Positions 24,025 through 33,127 are shown, counted from the first letter of the stretch. The stretch is 64,000 bases of DNA from CAYOHP01 sp964403795 [NCBI: uncultured bacterium] (GCA_964403795.1 CAYOHP010000004.1:60367-124366), one strand, 5' to 3'. Program-made: numbers and translations. Notes: generated from the letters alone by a model not told the origin.

Positions 24025-25164
24025 CTACGGCAGGGCGTGGAGGAGCGAGAAGAGCTCGCCCCGGGTGCCGGTGCGGACCAGGACGCTGACCGAGGACTCG
24101 CCGGTGTTGCTGACGTAGAAGCGGTCCTCGGGGCCGGCGGTGATGTGGTGCGGGATCCTGCCGACCGCCACCGCCCCGAGGGTCTCGGTGCGGGCGAGGT
24201 CGAGGACCGCGATCCTGCGCACGTCGTCGGCGGTGACCAGGGCGTAGCGCCCGTCGGCGGTGATCTCGACGTCGGAGAACGGGAACTTCCCGACCGGCAG
24301 GACCTTCTTCGTGACCATGCGCTCGAGGTCGACCACTGCGGCGTCGTCGGACTCGCTGTGGGCGACCACCGCCAGCCGGGCATCGGGGGTGAGCGCCAGG
24401 GCGCAGGGACCGTCACCGAGGGTCGGCACCAGGGCCCGGAGGCGCAGGGGTTCGGTGGTCAGCACCGCCAGACGGTCGCCGCCCCATTGCGAGACGACCA
24501 GCATCGAGGCATCCCGGGAAAGCTCCATGTCCCAGCCGCTCCAGCCCTCGAGGTCCTCCTCGATCCGGGAGAGCTCGCGTAGCGTGGGCGTGACTTCGAT
24601 CTCGTAGATGCCGTCCCGCCCGGTGTTCAGGACATAGGCGCGGCGGGCGTCGGGGTGGGCCACGATCCGGCCGAGACCGGGGGACAGGTCGAGCTGTCCG
24701 CCGACCGCGTCGGCCGAGGTCCCCAGCGCCACCAGCTTGCCCTCGTAGTAGCCGCTGGCGATCAGGGTATCCCCGACCCGCACGAGGTTGCGCGGGGTGA
24801 CCCCCAGGGCGACCTTGCGGAGGACCTGGCCGGCGGCCAGGTCGACCACCGCCACGTCCTGGCTCCGGAAGTTGGCGACGTAGGCTGTGTCGGTGTCCGC
24901 CGAGAGGGCGATGGCCAGGGGGACCTGACCGACCGGCACCGGGGCGAGCACCCTGCCGGTGGCGAGGTCGACACGGGTGAGGCTTCCCGAGTCGCCGTCG
25001 GCGACCACCAGCATCGAGCCGTGCATGGCGATCACCGAGACGTTGGGGCCGAGCCCGGTGGCGAGGCTGCCGTCGAGGGCGAAGGGCAGGGCCTGGAGCC
25101 AGCCCGCCATCGCAAGGGAGAGTCCTGCCAAGGATCGCCTCGCCGCTGCCGCTACCCGTCGCAT
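24025..25164 (-). CDS. Secreted YVTN-type beta-propeller protein
   Basis: A 379-aa protein with an N-terminal signal peptide (MRRVAAAARRSLAGLSLAMAGWLQALP) and about seven repeats of the YVTN/beta-propeller type, for example VADGDSGSLTRVDLATGRVLAPVPVG, TAYVANFRSQDVAVVDLAAG and YVLNTGRDGIYEIE, each with the '(VAT)-D-L-x-T/A-G' turn. Such seven-bladed propellers occur in surface-layer and secreted proteins and usually mediate binding; enzymatic activity is rare. The ATG at 25164 is preceded by GGAGG. It is followed at 71 bases by the transporter gene on the same strand, but that gene appears to have its own promoter. Confidence 0.85.
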   Translation of the reverse strand: MRRVAAAARRSLAGLSLAMAGWLQALPFALDGSLATGLGPNVSVIAMHGSMLVVADGDSGSLTRVDLATGRVLAPVPVGQVPLAIALSADTDTAYVANFRSQDVAVVDLAAGQVLRKVALGVTPRNLVRVGDTLIASGYYEGKLVALGTSADAVGGQLDLSPGLGRIVAHPDARRAYVLNTGRDGIYEIEVTPTLRELSRIEEDLEGWSGWDMELSRDASMLVVSQWGGDRLAVLTTEPLRLRALVPTLGDGPCALALTPDARLAVVAHSESDDAAVVDLERMVTKKVLPVGKFPFSDVEITADGRYALVTADDVRRIAVLDLARTETLGAVAVGRIPHHITAGPEDRFYVSNTGESSVSVLVRTGTRGELFSLLHALP

Positions 25165-25225
25165 GTCCGACCTCCCGGGTCCCGCCGTGGTCGGGGAGGA
25201 TACTCCGGCGGAGGGCCGGTGCGGA

Positions 25226-26098
25226 CTATTCCGGGTTGACCCCGGCGTCGGGGTCGGGGTCTCGAGGGCTTCCCGGCGATCGGGACCGGAGCCGGGCGAG
25301 TTCGGCATCGAGTTGCCGGACCCGTTCCCGCTCGCGGGCGAGCCGGTGCTCGGCCTCTTCGGCGGCCAGCTCCGCGGCCTCGGCCTTTTCCATGGCGGCC
25401 TCGGCGGTGGCGGTGGCGGCCTCGGCCGCGGCGGTGGCCTCTTCGAGGTGGGGGACGAGTCTTCCCGTCGCCAGGTCCCGGACCCGGAGCCAGGTGCCCT
25501 GAGGCACGAGCGCGAGGCCCAGGTCGGGGATCGGGTACTCGGCCTCCGGCTCCCGCTTCACCCGGACGAGCGAGCCCTCGGTCCGCCGATAGACCTGGAA
25601 CCGGGGCACCAGGTATTCCTCCAGCGGGTCGAAGAGCAGGTACTCGGTCACGCCCATCGTCTCGTAGAGGTAGCGCTTCCGGCCCAGGTCGTTGACCCGC
25701 GTGGACTTGGAGGTCAGTTCGATCACCAAGTAGGGACCGACCTTCTCCTCCCAGAGCTTGAAGACCCGGCGTTCCCTGCGATCGATTCCCGGGACGACGA
25801 GGATGTCCGGCGAGACGCAGGAGGAAGGGACCCCTTCTTCGTGGTAGAGCATGATGGCCGCCGCGACGAAGCCGTCGGGCCGGTCGCGGTAGAGCCAGTC
25901 GAGGGCGCCGAACAGGCCGAACATGGCGCGCACATGGACCGAGGTCTCGGCCAAGGGCTCACCGTCCAACTCGGGGTACTCGATCGGCCCGAGCGAGCGG
26001 AAGTCGGGCCGGATCAGGCTCGCCATGGTGCGGCTCCCCTCGGCCGGCCCGGCTGCCCGCGCCGGACTGGCGGGGGTACGGTCGCGGTCCCTGTCCAT
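25226..26098 (-). CDS. Uma2-family PD-(D/E)XK nuclease-fold protein with coiled-coil tail
   Basis: A 290-aa protein of the Uma2 (DUF820) family. The core shows SPDILVV and VIELTSKST, the D...ExxK-like elements of the restriction endonuclease fold, followed by K-RYLYETMGVTEYLLFDP, which is characteristic of the family. A C-terminal Ala/Glu-rich coiled coil (about 220-275) follows. Uma2 proteins are expanded in cyanobacteria, Planctomycetes and Chloroflexi. Their function is not firmly known and they may be nucleases of mobile or defence origin. The ATG at 26098 is preceded by GGGAGGA. The 280 bases upstream, up to the next gene, hold nothing that I can identify. Confidence 0.85.
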   Translation of the reverse strand: MDRDRDRTPASPARAAGPAEGSRTMASLIRPDFRSLGPIEYPELDGEPLAETSVHVRAMFGLFGALDWLYRDRPDGFVAAAIMLYHEEGVPSSCVSPDILVVPGIDRRERRVFKLWEEKVGPYLVIELTSKSTRVNDLGRKRYLYETMGVTEYLLFDPLEEYLVPRFQVYRRTEGSLVRVKREPEAEYPIPDLGLALVPQGTWLRVRDLATGRLVPHLEEATAAAEAATATAEAAMEKAEAAELAAEEAEHRLARERERVRQLDAELARLRSRSPGSPRDPDPDAGVNPE

Positions 26099-26378
26099 GA
26101 TAGTTCCTCCCGGCCACGAATCCCCTTCGGTCGCGGGCCGGATCCTCTCGCCCGGGAGCGGCTGGCTCCACCCACACGCGCTGTCACGCGGGCTGGGGCG
26201 GATCGACCGGTCCGGCCGTCCGGGATTCCGGACGAAGGTGGGTACCTGGGTGCTTCGGGGCCTGGGGAAGCCCGGTTGGGACCGCATCTGGAGCTGATTT
26301 CCGGGTCTGGCACGGGCCCTGCGAAGAGGCATCCCGTCCGCCCCGGGAACCCGGGAGCGGCGGCGGAAGGGTGGAACC

Positions 26379-27182
26379 GTGAAGGCGATCCATAGCGGAG
26401 TGCGGTCCTGGATCCTGGTGGCCTCGATGGGCCTGGTGCCGGTGGCGGGGGCGCTGGCGATCCCGGCGGGCGGCGACCTCGACGTGTCCTCGGAGAGCAG
26501 CGTCGACTTCTCGTCGGGTGAGGGCGGGATGGACCAGGTGGCCGTGAACGTGGAGAGCAGCGGGGGCGACACCGGCGGCAGTGGAGGCGGCTGGAGCTCC
26601 TACCTGCCGAGCTGGGAGTCGATCCAGGGATGGATGCCGAGCTTCGGCGGGGGGTCGCAGCAGCAGAGTCCGTTCGATGCTTCGCCTTCCCTTCCCTCCG
26701 GGGGCGACGTCGACCCCGGCTTCTCGCAGCCGGCGCCGTCGTGGGGAGGTTTCCTGAACTCGTGGTTCAGCCAGGGATCTTCCAGCGGCGATGACGGAGT
26801 GGGAGCCTTGAGCCTGGGCGACTCCCAGGGGTTCAACGGGGACGGCTTCCTCCCGATGGCGGACGGGCGCCGGACCGACCTTCCGCCGGACTCGATGCTC
26901 GCAGAGGGCGGCGACGACCCTCGCAACTGGCTCGAATGGATGACGATGTCCAAGGATGCCAAGCTCCAGCAAATCGACCGGGACGAGAAGCGGCGGCAGG
27001 CGATGGAGACCTTTGCCCGGGCCCGAGAGGCCAATCGCAGCGTCACGGGCCCTGCCGGTGTCTCCGAACTCGCCAACGGTGCGGGTGACATCGGAGAAGC
27101 CTGGGGCACGAACAAGGGGTGGGGACCGATGACCTGGCTGTACTCGATGGGTCGGGTGCTGAGCGTCTTCGACGGCAAGTGA
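26379..27182 (+). CDS. Secreted Ser/Gly-rich protein of unknown function
   Basis: A 267-aa protein with a signal peptide (SWILVASMGLVPVAGALA) and a long low-complexity part rich in Ser, Gly, Asp and Trp (residues 30-170), with repeated W-containing segments (WSSYLPSWESIQGWMPSF, WGGFLNSWF). A helical, Lys/Arg/Glu-rich C-terminal part ends with a hydrophobic patch (WGPMTWLYSMGRVLSVF). No catalytic motif is visible. The GTG start follows GGAAGGG. A strong terminator follows at once, so it is a single-gene unit. It may be a surface or matrix protein, which is a guess from composition. Confidence 0.65.
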   Translation: MKAIHSGVRSWILVASMGLVPVAGALAIPAGGDLDVSSESSVDFSSGEGGMDQVAVNVESSGGDTGGSGGGWSSYLPSWESIQGWMPSFGGGSQQQSPFDASPSLPSGGDVDPGFSQPAPSWGGFLNSWFSQGSSSGDDGVGALSLGDSQGFNGDGFLPMADGRRTDLPPDSMLAEGGDDPRNWLEWMTMSKDAKLQQIDRDEKRRQAMETFARAREANRSVTGPAGVSELANGAGDIGEAWGTNKGWGPMTWLYSMGRVLSVFDGK

Positions 27183-27206
27183 TCCGCTAGGGAGGACCCG
27201 CCGCCA

Positions 27207-27240
27207 CCGCCCGGCCCGAAGGGGCCGGGCGGTTTCGCGC
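27207..27240. terminator. Strong hairpin terminator between convergent genes
   Basis: Perfect 11-bp stem ccgcccggccc / gggccgggcgg with a 4-base loop, followed on the + strand by tttcgcgc. It lies just past the stop of the Ser/Gly-rich protein and 2 bases from the end of secD, so it may serve both strands. Confidence 0.75.
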
Positions 27241-27241
27241 T

Positions 27242-28690
27242 TCAGGCCGCTTGCCCCCCGGCAGCCTCCCCCGCCTCGAGCAGCACCCGCAGCGCCCAGA
27301 CCGCCGAGACCAGCGAGGCGACCACCCCGAGCGACAGCGTGATGGCGAAGCCCCGCACCGGTCCCTGGCCGAAGAGGTAGAGGGCGCCGGCTGTGAGCAG
27401 GGTCGTCAGGTTCGAGTCCAGGATCGCGCTCCAGGCCTTCCCGAAGCCCTTGCTGCGGGCGGTGCGGAGCGGGACCCCGGCAGCCTCCTCCTCCCGGATC
27501 CGCTCCAGGATGAGGATGCTGGCGTCCACCGCCATCCCGAGCGAGAGCGCGAGCCCGGCGATCCCCGGCAGGGTGAGCACCGCGCCGGTGGCTTGCATGG
27601 TGGTGACCACCAGCCCGAGGTTCAGGGCCAGGCCGAGGCCGGCCGCTGCGCCCCGGCGACCGTAGGCGGCGATCACGTAGGCGACCACGCCCACCAGGCC
27701 GAGCGCCGCGGCCCGCGAGGTGCGGGCCACCCCGTCGGCTCCCAGGCTGGCTTCGATCCGGTGCTCGGCGACCTTGGCGAGCGCCACCGGGAGCGACCCC
27801 GCCTCGATCAGCGAGGCCAGGCGCCGAGCCTCCTCGACCGGGAAGCTCCCCCGGATCCGGGCGCTCCCGTCGCGGATCGGGCCTTCCACGACCGGCGCCG
27901 AGTAGACCCGGCCTCCGAGCACGATCGCCATGGGGCGACCCACCAGGGCGGCGGTGGCCCGGGCCAGGCGTTCCCTGCCCGTCTCGTTGGTGGCGAGCGC
28001 GATCCCGGGCGAGCCGGTCAGGGGGTCGAAGTCGATCCGGGCGGACGCGAGATCCGCGCCCGAGAGGACCGGCTCGGTGCGGAGCAGGTACCAGGCGGCC
28101 GTGTCGGCTTCCGGGGCCGGGCCTGCATCCCGATCGGGAGCCTCGACGGTCCCGGGCGTGGAGCGATCGGGTCGGGACTCCGGGGCCTCGACCGGCGGTG
28201 CTCCCTGGACCCGCAGGCCTGGGATGTCCGCGGGAAGCGAGAGGGGATCCGGGGCGGCGGCGAGCACTTCGTGGAGAGTCAGCAGGTCGGTCCGGGTCAT
28301 GGCGGTGCGCAACCGGTCGAGGCGCGCCGCCTCCCGGCCCGGCACCTGGACCCGGATGCGCTCGGCGCCTTCCCGTACCACCGTGGCGAGCGGGACCCCG
28401 TAGAGATCGAGGCGATGGCGGAGGACCTCGGCGGCCTCCTCGACGCGGTGCGTCGGGGTCGGCGATCCGGTACCCGGACGAGCCTCGAAGACGAGCTCGA
28501 GACCTCCGGCGAGGTCGAGGCCGAGTTCGACGGGTCGGGCGGTCCAGGCGGCGAGCGGCGTACCGGCGATCCAGCCGGGGAGGAGGCCGAGCGAGGGGGC
28601 CGCGCCCCAGAGACAGGCCAAGGCGAGGAGCAGGAGGAACCAGGACGAGCGGCGCGCCGCGGCGCGCCGCGCAGGAAGTACAGGCTGCAT
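27242..28690 (-). CDS. secD: Protein translocase subunit SecD
   Basis: A 482-aa SecD homologue with an N-terminal helix, the D1 signature ELGLDLAGGLELVFEA, the P1 periplasmic domain with NETGRERLARAT and FPVEEARRLASLIEAGSLPV, and the C-terminal RND-type membrane domain with GMAVDASILILERIREE and a final pair of helices. SecD with SecF uses the proton gradient to pull secreted proteins through SecYEG from the periplasmic side. The protein is somewhat short because of a reduced P1 domain (a Pro/Asp-rich insert near 160-195 replaces ordered sequence). The usual secF partner is not adjacent: the downstream neighbour is a convergent unrelated gene. GGAAAG lies upstream of the ATG. Confidence 0.9.
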   Translation of the reverse strand: MQPVLPARRAAARRSSWFLLLLALACLWGAAPSLGLLPGWIAGTPLAAWTARPVELGLDLAGGLELVFEARPGTGSPTPTHRVEEAAEVLRHRLDLYGVPLATVVREGAERIRVQVPGREAARLDRLRTAMTRTDLLTLHEVLAAAPDPLSLPADIPGLRVQGAPPVEAPESRPDRSTPGTVEAPDRDAGPAPEADTAAWYLLRTEPVLSGADLASARIDFDPLTGSPGIALATNETGRERLARATAALVGRPMAIVLGGRVYSAPVVEGPIRDGSARIRGSFPVEEARRLASLIEAGSLPVALAKVAEHRIEASLGADGVARTSRAAALGLVGVVAYVIAAYGRRGAAAGLGLALNLGLVVTTMQATGAVLTLPGIAGLALSLGMAVDASILILERIREEEAAGVPLRTARSKGFGKAWSAILDSNLTTLLTAGALYLFGQGPVRGFAITLSLGVVASLVSAVWALRVLLEAGEAAGGQAA

Positions 28691-28874
28691 GGGAAGTGCT
28701 TTCCGGAGCGGCCTCGCCGAGGACGGCGCGGCGGCTCCCGCGCCTCCGGGGCCGGGGCGGCCCGTCGGAGGGGACGAAGGACGAATGCGGAAGAGGGAGA
28801 CCCGAAGAACGGGTCCGGAGCGGTCGGGAGATCCCGGGAGCCGGGGGCCCGACCCTGCGAAAGGAAGTCCGCGA

Positions 28875-29231
28875 TCAGACGCCGGTCGGCGGTCCTCGGG
28901 GCGGAGCCCGTCGCAGCACCGCCGGGCGCGAGGCCAGGCGAACCGGGGCGTCGGCTCCGGGGCGGGAACTCCGGGGGAGGGGAGTGTCGACCAGGGCCGG
29001 TGCCTTCGCGGTCACGGTCCGATCGGGTTCCGGGTCGGGGGTGAAGACCGAAGGCGGCACCGGGGCCGGGGCGGCGATGGCGGGAAGGGCCCGGGGAGAA
29101 GCGACCGAGCCCGGCAGGGAGCGGCTCTCGTGGGGGTCCGCCAGGCCGCCGTCGGTGGCCGCGGCGCCGAGGATCGAACCCGTTCCCCACACCGCCAGGA
29201 CCATGAAGACCGAGATCAGGAGCGCGCGCAC
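28875..29231 (-). CDS. Small secreted or anchored Pro-rich protein
   Basis: A 118-aa ORF with an N-terminal hydrophobic helix (ALLISVFMVLAVWGTGSILGAA) followed by about 95 residues rich in Pro, Ala and Arg without recognisable domain. The GTG start is supported only by the hydrophobic N-terminus and by TAAGCT ending 10 nt upstream. It could be a signal peptide or membrane anchor with an extended periplasmic tail. It lies between the HerA-like ATPase gene and secD on the same strand. The 184 bases between it and secD hold no further gene. A chance ORF is possible in such GC-rich DNA. Confidence 0.45.
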   Translation of the reverse strand: MRALLISVFMVLAVWGTGSILGAAATDGGLADPHESRSLPGSVASPRALPAIAAPAPVPPSVFTPDPEPDRTVTAKAPALVDTPLPRSSRPGADAPVRLASRPAVLRRAPPRGPPTGV

Positions 29232-29308
29232 GGCGCCGGGAGCTTACCCCCGCACCGAGCTGCCTGCAACCGGGCCGGTGCGCTCGTGCGGTCCGCCGCC
29301 CGCGCTCG

Positions 29309-31768
29309 TCAGCCGCTCCCGACCGGCAGGTCCAGGGCCGGCTCGAGGAACCCCCGGGCGTCCCTGGCATGGGGGACCCAGGCGAGCGCCACCCGCACCA
29401 CTTCGGTGTCGGCCTTGCGCGCCGGGATCCGCTTCTCCTCCAGGGCGAAGCCGGAGCGATCGTGGCGGGCCTCGAGAGCCTTCACCTCGGAGGAGAAGTC
29501 GGCCTCCAGCGCCACGATCTTGGCTTCGACCTCGGAAACTCCTTCCTCGGCCCGCCCGACGTCCTCTCGCTCCTTGGCGACCCGTCCCGCGGAACGCAGG
29601 GTCGAACTGGCGCGCCCGATGCTCGTGGCCGACACCGCCCGCCGCCCGAAGAGGGCCCCGAGCATGGTGGCGCCGAAGGAGAGGGCGGTGTCCATGGTCC
29701 GCTGCGAGACGTCGGCCTGCTCGCGGGCGACCCGTTCCTTGGCCCGCCGCAGCTTGTCCTGCAGGGCCTCGAACTTGGGCCGGTACTTCTGCTTGAGCTC
29801 GGCTGCGAGCCGCTCCTTCTCCTGGCGGGCCGAGTCCGCCACCCGGGCAGCGAAGTCGGTCCGGCTCTCCCCGGCCCGGCTCGCCAGCCGCAGACCGGGG
29901 CAGTGGAAGAGGACCAGGGGACGCTCCTGGTAGAGGAAGGTCGCCAGGTTCTTCCGGGCGCTCGCCACCTTGGGGCCGCTGGCGAAGACCATGGGGACCT
30001 CGGCGATCTCCGAACCGGGAGGCGGGGAGGAACCGGCCCGGCCGGGGAGTCCGCCGGGGAGTTCCCGCGAGCCCGACCACTCGATGGCGGCATCGCCGTC
30101 GGCGACCGGGGCCAGCACCGAGAGGTCGGCCCAGTGGTCGAGCCCCAGCTTGGCGTCCACGTAGTGGGCCCGCACGGTGCCCAGCGCGGCCGGACGGAAG
30201 GCGAGCCCGGAGGCACCCGGGCGGGCGGGCAGGTAGACCTCGGGGAGGTCGGCCGGCAGCACCGGGCGCGCCGGGGCGACCGGGGTCGCCGCCGAGACCC
30301 GTCCCGGAACCGCCGCACCCGCCGCCGCCGGACCGCCGGCTGCCGAACCGGGGCCTCCAGGGAGGGAGCGGGCCTGCTGGATCTGGTCCCGGGTCAGCGG
30401 CCCCCGCAGGAACGAGAGCGTCCAGCGGGTCTGGAACAGGACCGGCTGGCGCTCATGCACGTTCGACTGGAGGAAGACCCGGCTCCCGAGCGAGGACAGC
30501 AGCCGGTCCATCCCCGCCCGGTCGAAGGCCGCCCCTGAAGAGGTCGAGGCGCCCTCCAGCCCGTCCAGCACCCGGAGCTTGTCGCGCTCGGTCTGGAGCC
30601 GGCCGATCCACCAGGTCCCGCAGTTCGCCAGGCCCTTGTAGTCGAGGTCGACCGGGTTCTGGGTGGCGAGCACCAGGCCGACCCCGAACGCCCGTGCCTG
30701 CTTGAGCAGGGTGAGCATCGGGGCCTTGGAGGGCGGGTTGGCGCTGGGCGGGAAGTATCCGAAGATCTCGTCCATGTAGACGAGGGCCCGGAGGCTCGAG
30801 GTCCCCGACTGGCGTCGCATCCAGGAGGTGAGCTCGCCGAGCAGCCGGGTCACGAAGAACATGCGCTGCGGGTCGGACAGGTGGGCGATCGAGAGGATCG
30901 AGACCCGGGGACGTCCCTCGGGGGTGTAGAGCAAGGACGGGATATCGAGCGGCTCGCCCCGGGTCCAGGCCGCCGCGCCCGGCGAGGCCAGCAGGCTGTT
31001 CAGCGCCATGGCGAGCTTGGCCCGCTCCGCCCCCGGGAAGAAGGCCTCGAGCTCGAAGATCCCGACCCGCTCGAAGGGCGGCTTCAGGATCCCATGGAGG
31101 ATTCCGGCGAGATCGAGCCCACGGCCCTCTCCCCAGGCGGAGGCCAGGAGCTGCCCGACCAGGATGTGCTCCCTGCTGGTGAGCGGGTCGCCCGTGATCC
31201 CGGCCAGGGCCAGCAGTCCCGAGACCGCGCCCTGGATGCGGTCCTGCAACGCCTCGGGGTCCTCGAGGACTCCGGGAGGTGGCGGCGCGAAATCCGAGAG
31301 CAGGGCGAGCGGCCGTCCCGCCGTCGAGCCGGGCGTGAAGATCTCGAAGCAGGCCGACTCGCACAGCCGTCGGATCCGGGCCCGGTCCTGGCCGTATCCG
31401 GCGAGGCCCTTCTCCCAGCGGGCCGCGGTGTCCCGTGCCAGCGCCACAGGGTTGATCCCCTGGCGGGCCGCTTCGGCCGGATCCACCCACGGCTCGAAGT
31501 CCGAGGGCGAGAGATCCGGGAACTTCAGCAGCAGGTTCCCGAGGTCGCCCTTGGGATCGATCGCCAGGACCGGGATCCCGTCGATGGCCGCTTCCTCCAG
31601 CAGGCCGATCGCCAGCCCGGTCTTGCCCGAGCCCGTCATGCCCACGATCAGGCCGTGGGTGGTCAGGTCGGCGGACTCGTAGAGCAGCAGGTCGTCCCGG
31701 CTCCGGGCGGCCTCCGGGTCCCACTCCCGTCCCAGGTAGAAGACGCCGAGCTTCTCGAAATCCTGCAT
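29309..31768 (-). CDS. HerA/VirB4-like P-loop ATPase with coiled-coil region
   Basis: An 819-aa protein. Walker A is GMTGSGKT (43-50), preceded by LTTHGLIV as in the HerA-FtsK superfamily. IPVLAIDPKGDLGNLL follows, Walker B is ALVYMDEIFG (D333-E334), and a further motif is GVGLVLATQNPVDLDYKGLANCGTWWIGR, typical of DUF87/HerA-type helicases. Past residue 500 come a Pro/Ala linker, a second domain and a long Lys/Glu/Arg coiled coil (about 650-740) interrupted by a Gly-containing hydrophobic turn (ALSFGATMLGALFGRRAV), like the sequence beside coiled-coil arms. Such ATPases pump DNA or protein. No NurA-type nuclease is next to it. GGAGG lies before the ATG. Confidence 0.82.
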   Translation of the reverse strand: MQDFEKLGVFYLGREWDPEAARSRDDLLLYESADLTTHGLIVGMTGSGKTGLAIGLLEEAAIDGIPVLAIDPKGDLGNLLLKFPDLSPSDFEPWVDPAEAARQGINPVALARDTAARWEKGLAGYGQDRARIRRLCESACFEIFTPGSTAGRPLALLSDFAPPPPGVLEDPEALQDRIQGAVSGLLALAGITGDPLTSREHILVGQLLASAWGEGRGLDLAGILHGILKPPFERVGIFELEAFFPGAERAKLAMALNSLLASPGAAAWTRGEPLDIPSLLYTPEGRPRVSILSIAHLSDPQRMFFVTRLLGELTSWMRRQSGTSSLRALVYMDEIFGYFPPSANPPSKAPMLTLLKQARAFGVGLVLATQNPVDLDYKGLANCGTWWIGRLQTERDKLRVLDGLEGASTSSGAAFDRAGMDRLLSSLGSRVFLQSNVHERQPVLFQTRWTLSFLRGPLTRDQIQQARSLPGGPGSAAGGPAAAGAAVPGRVSAATPVAPARPVLPADLPEVYLPARPGASGLAFRPAALGTVRAHYVDAKLGLDHWADLSVLAPVADGDAAIEWSGSRELPGGLPGRAGSSPPPGSEIAEVPMVFASGPKVASARKNLATFLYQERPLVLFHCPGLRLASRAGESRTDFAARVADSARQEKERLAAELKQKYRPKFEALQDKLRRAKERVAREQADVSQRTMDTALSFGATMLGALFGRRAVSATSIGRASSTLRSAGRVAKEREDVGRAEEGVSEVEAKIVALEADFSSEVKALEARHDRSGFALEEKRIPARKADTEVVRVALAWVPHARDARGFLEPALDLPVGSG

Positions 31769-31848
31769 GGAGGGACCTCCGTCGCCTGCACTGGAACATG
31801 GAGGCGATGCCCGCGTCGAGCCGCAGGGGGAAGGCGGGGAGCAGGCTC

Positions 31849-32646
31849 CTACGCCACGAACATGAGGGCCCGCATGGCGTCCAGGATCCCGGGGGCCACC
31901 AGCACCGTGGTGGTGTCGTCCTCGAGGGCCATACCCGGGTACTGCGAGGCCCGGAAGGCGTGGGCCGGCTCCCGGAAGCGGAGCCGCAGCTCGTAGCGGT
32001 CCGGGATGGGAAGGACGAGGCGCGACGGATCCCCCGAGAGTGCCTCGGCGGCGGCGGCCTCGATCCGCGCCACCACCTCGTCGGGGTGCTCGGCCACCAT
32101 CGAGTTCCCCATCCCGCGACCGGTGGCCACGGTGGCGATCCCTTCGTGGGTCTCCTTCACCTGGCGGCAGAGTTCGGCGTCGCCGGCCACCAGGGCCACC
32201 GGGACCCCGGAGGCGGCGGCCACGTGGGCGTGGAGCAGGAACTCGCTGGCCGGGGCGCCGTTGAGCTGGCACTCGACGAACTTCCCCGACATGGTGTGGG
32301 CCAGAGGGTTGCCTCCCGAGCCGGCCGGGGAGTGGTAGCCGATCATCATCACCGCCGCGAAGCTCGGGTCGAGGCCTTGCACCATCGACTGGGGATGGCC
32401 GGCCCAGCCCCGCACCAGCCGCACCTGGGGAGGCAGCTCCCGGTGCAGGAGGTTCCTCCCGGTGGCGTGGGCGTCCTTGACCAGGATCTCTTGGGCACCG
32501 GCGGCCAGGGCGCCGCGACAGGCGGCCGCCACCTCCCGCGTCATCTGGGCCCGGAACTCGGCATAGTCGGCGTGGGTCTTGGCGCACTCGTCCCAGTGGA
32601 CCGCCCCGGTCACGCCTTCGATGTCTGCGCTCAGGTAGATCTTCAT
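31849..32646 (-). CDS. dppA: D-aminopeptidase DppA-like, family M55
   Basis: A 265-aa zinc peptidase matching B. subtilis DppA closely in its metal ligands: Asp8 and Glu10 in SADIEGVTG, His60 in KDAHATG, His105 in GYHSPAG, His117 in AHTM and Glu135. Known members cleave D-Ala-D-Ala and D-Ala-Gly-Gly and help to recycle cell-wall peptides; they form a decamer with a protected chamber. The length is normal. There is no dipeptide transporter beside it. The ATG has TAGACT 6 nt upstream and no ribosome binding site, and the gene is divergent from a small membrane protein gene. The name reflects similarity, not proven substrate. Confidence 0.9.
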   Translation of the reverse strand: MKIYLSADIEGVTGAVHWDECAKTHADYAEFRAQMTREVAAACRGALAAGAQEILVKDAHATGRNLLHRELPPQVRLVRGWAGHPQSMVQGLDPSFAAVMMIGYHSPAGSGGNPLAHTMSGKFVECQLNGAPASEFLLHAHVAAASGVPVALVAGDAELCRQVKETHEGIATVATGRGMGNSMVAEHPDEVVARIEAAAAEALSGDPSRLVLPIPDRYELRLRFREPAHAFRASQYPGMALEDDTTTVLVAPGILDAMRALMFVA

Positions 32647-32652
32647 GCCGAT

Positions 32653-32658
32653 AGTCTA
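32653..32658 (-). promoter_or_regulatory. Candidate -10 box (TAGACT) of the M55 peptidase gene
   Basis: Identical hexamer and identical 6-nt spacing to the start codon as in the phosphatase gene at 7815-7820, without a ribosome binding site. Confidence 0.45.
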
Positions 32659-32710
32659 GAAAGAACAGACCCGGGGATGGGCTATCCTTCGGGAACCAGG
32701 GGGCAGGCGC

Positions 32711-33127
32711 ATGGGGTGGGCCGCAGAGGTGGCGATCGCCTTGGGGCTGGTCGGTACGGCAGGCGCGACCCCGCTCATGTGTGATCGTTGCCTTCCCGGA
32801 GGCGACGCCGGCCTGCTCGCCGACACCGGCCTGGGCGGCATCCCGATCGCGGTGACGGTGCTCCTCGCCTTCGCGGTCGGGTGGTTGCTGAGGGCGGGCC
32901 TCCAGGCAGGCAGCCGGGGCCTGGTGGCCACTACCGTCGCGGTCATCGCCCTGGGGTGCATGGCCAGCCTGGGCGAGCTGGCGAGGTCCTGCGGCCGGTG
33001 CAACGTCGGCGGGCATCTGCTCCTGGTCGGAGGAATGCTGGCCACCTTCGGCGGCTATTGGACGCGTTGGCGCGAGACGGACGCCCAGCGGCGTTCCAGC
33101 TCCCGGCTACCGTTCCTTCCCGGATAG
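32711..33127 (+). CDS. Small membrane protein with two CxxC-type motifs
   Basis: A 138-aa protein with three hydrophobic stretches (AEVAIALGLVGTAGATP, IPIAVTVLLAFAVGWLL, GLVATTVAVIALGCMASLG) and a fourth weaker one (GGHLLLVGGMLATFGGYW). Two short Cys motifs, MCDRC and CGRCNVGG, lie on loops that should face the same side; they could bind a metal or form disulphides. No family is recognised. TATCCT lies 22 nt before the ATG. The 175 bases to the next gene show no other gene. The gene is divergent from the M55 peptidase. Confidence 0.6.
   Translation: MGWAAEVAIALGLVGTAGATPLMCDRCLPGGDAGLLADTGLGGIPIAVTVLLAFAVGWLLRAGLQAGSRGLVATTVAVIALGCMASLGELARSCGRCNVGGHLLLVGGMLATFGGYWTRWRETDAQRRSSSRLPFLPG

Noticed and set aside
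27251-29044. 597-codon open frame on the + strand opposite secD
   Set aside because: secD is unambiguous on the other strand; this frame is a Gly/Arg/Glu-rich shadow.
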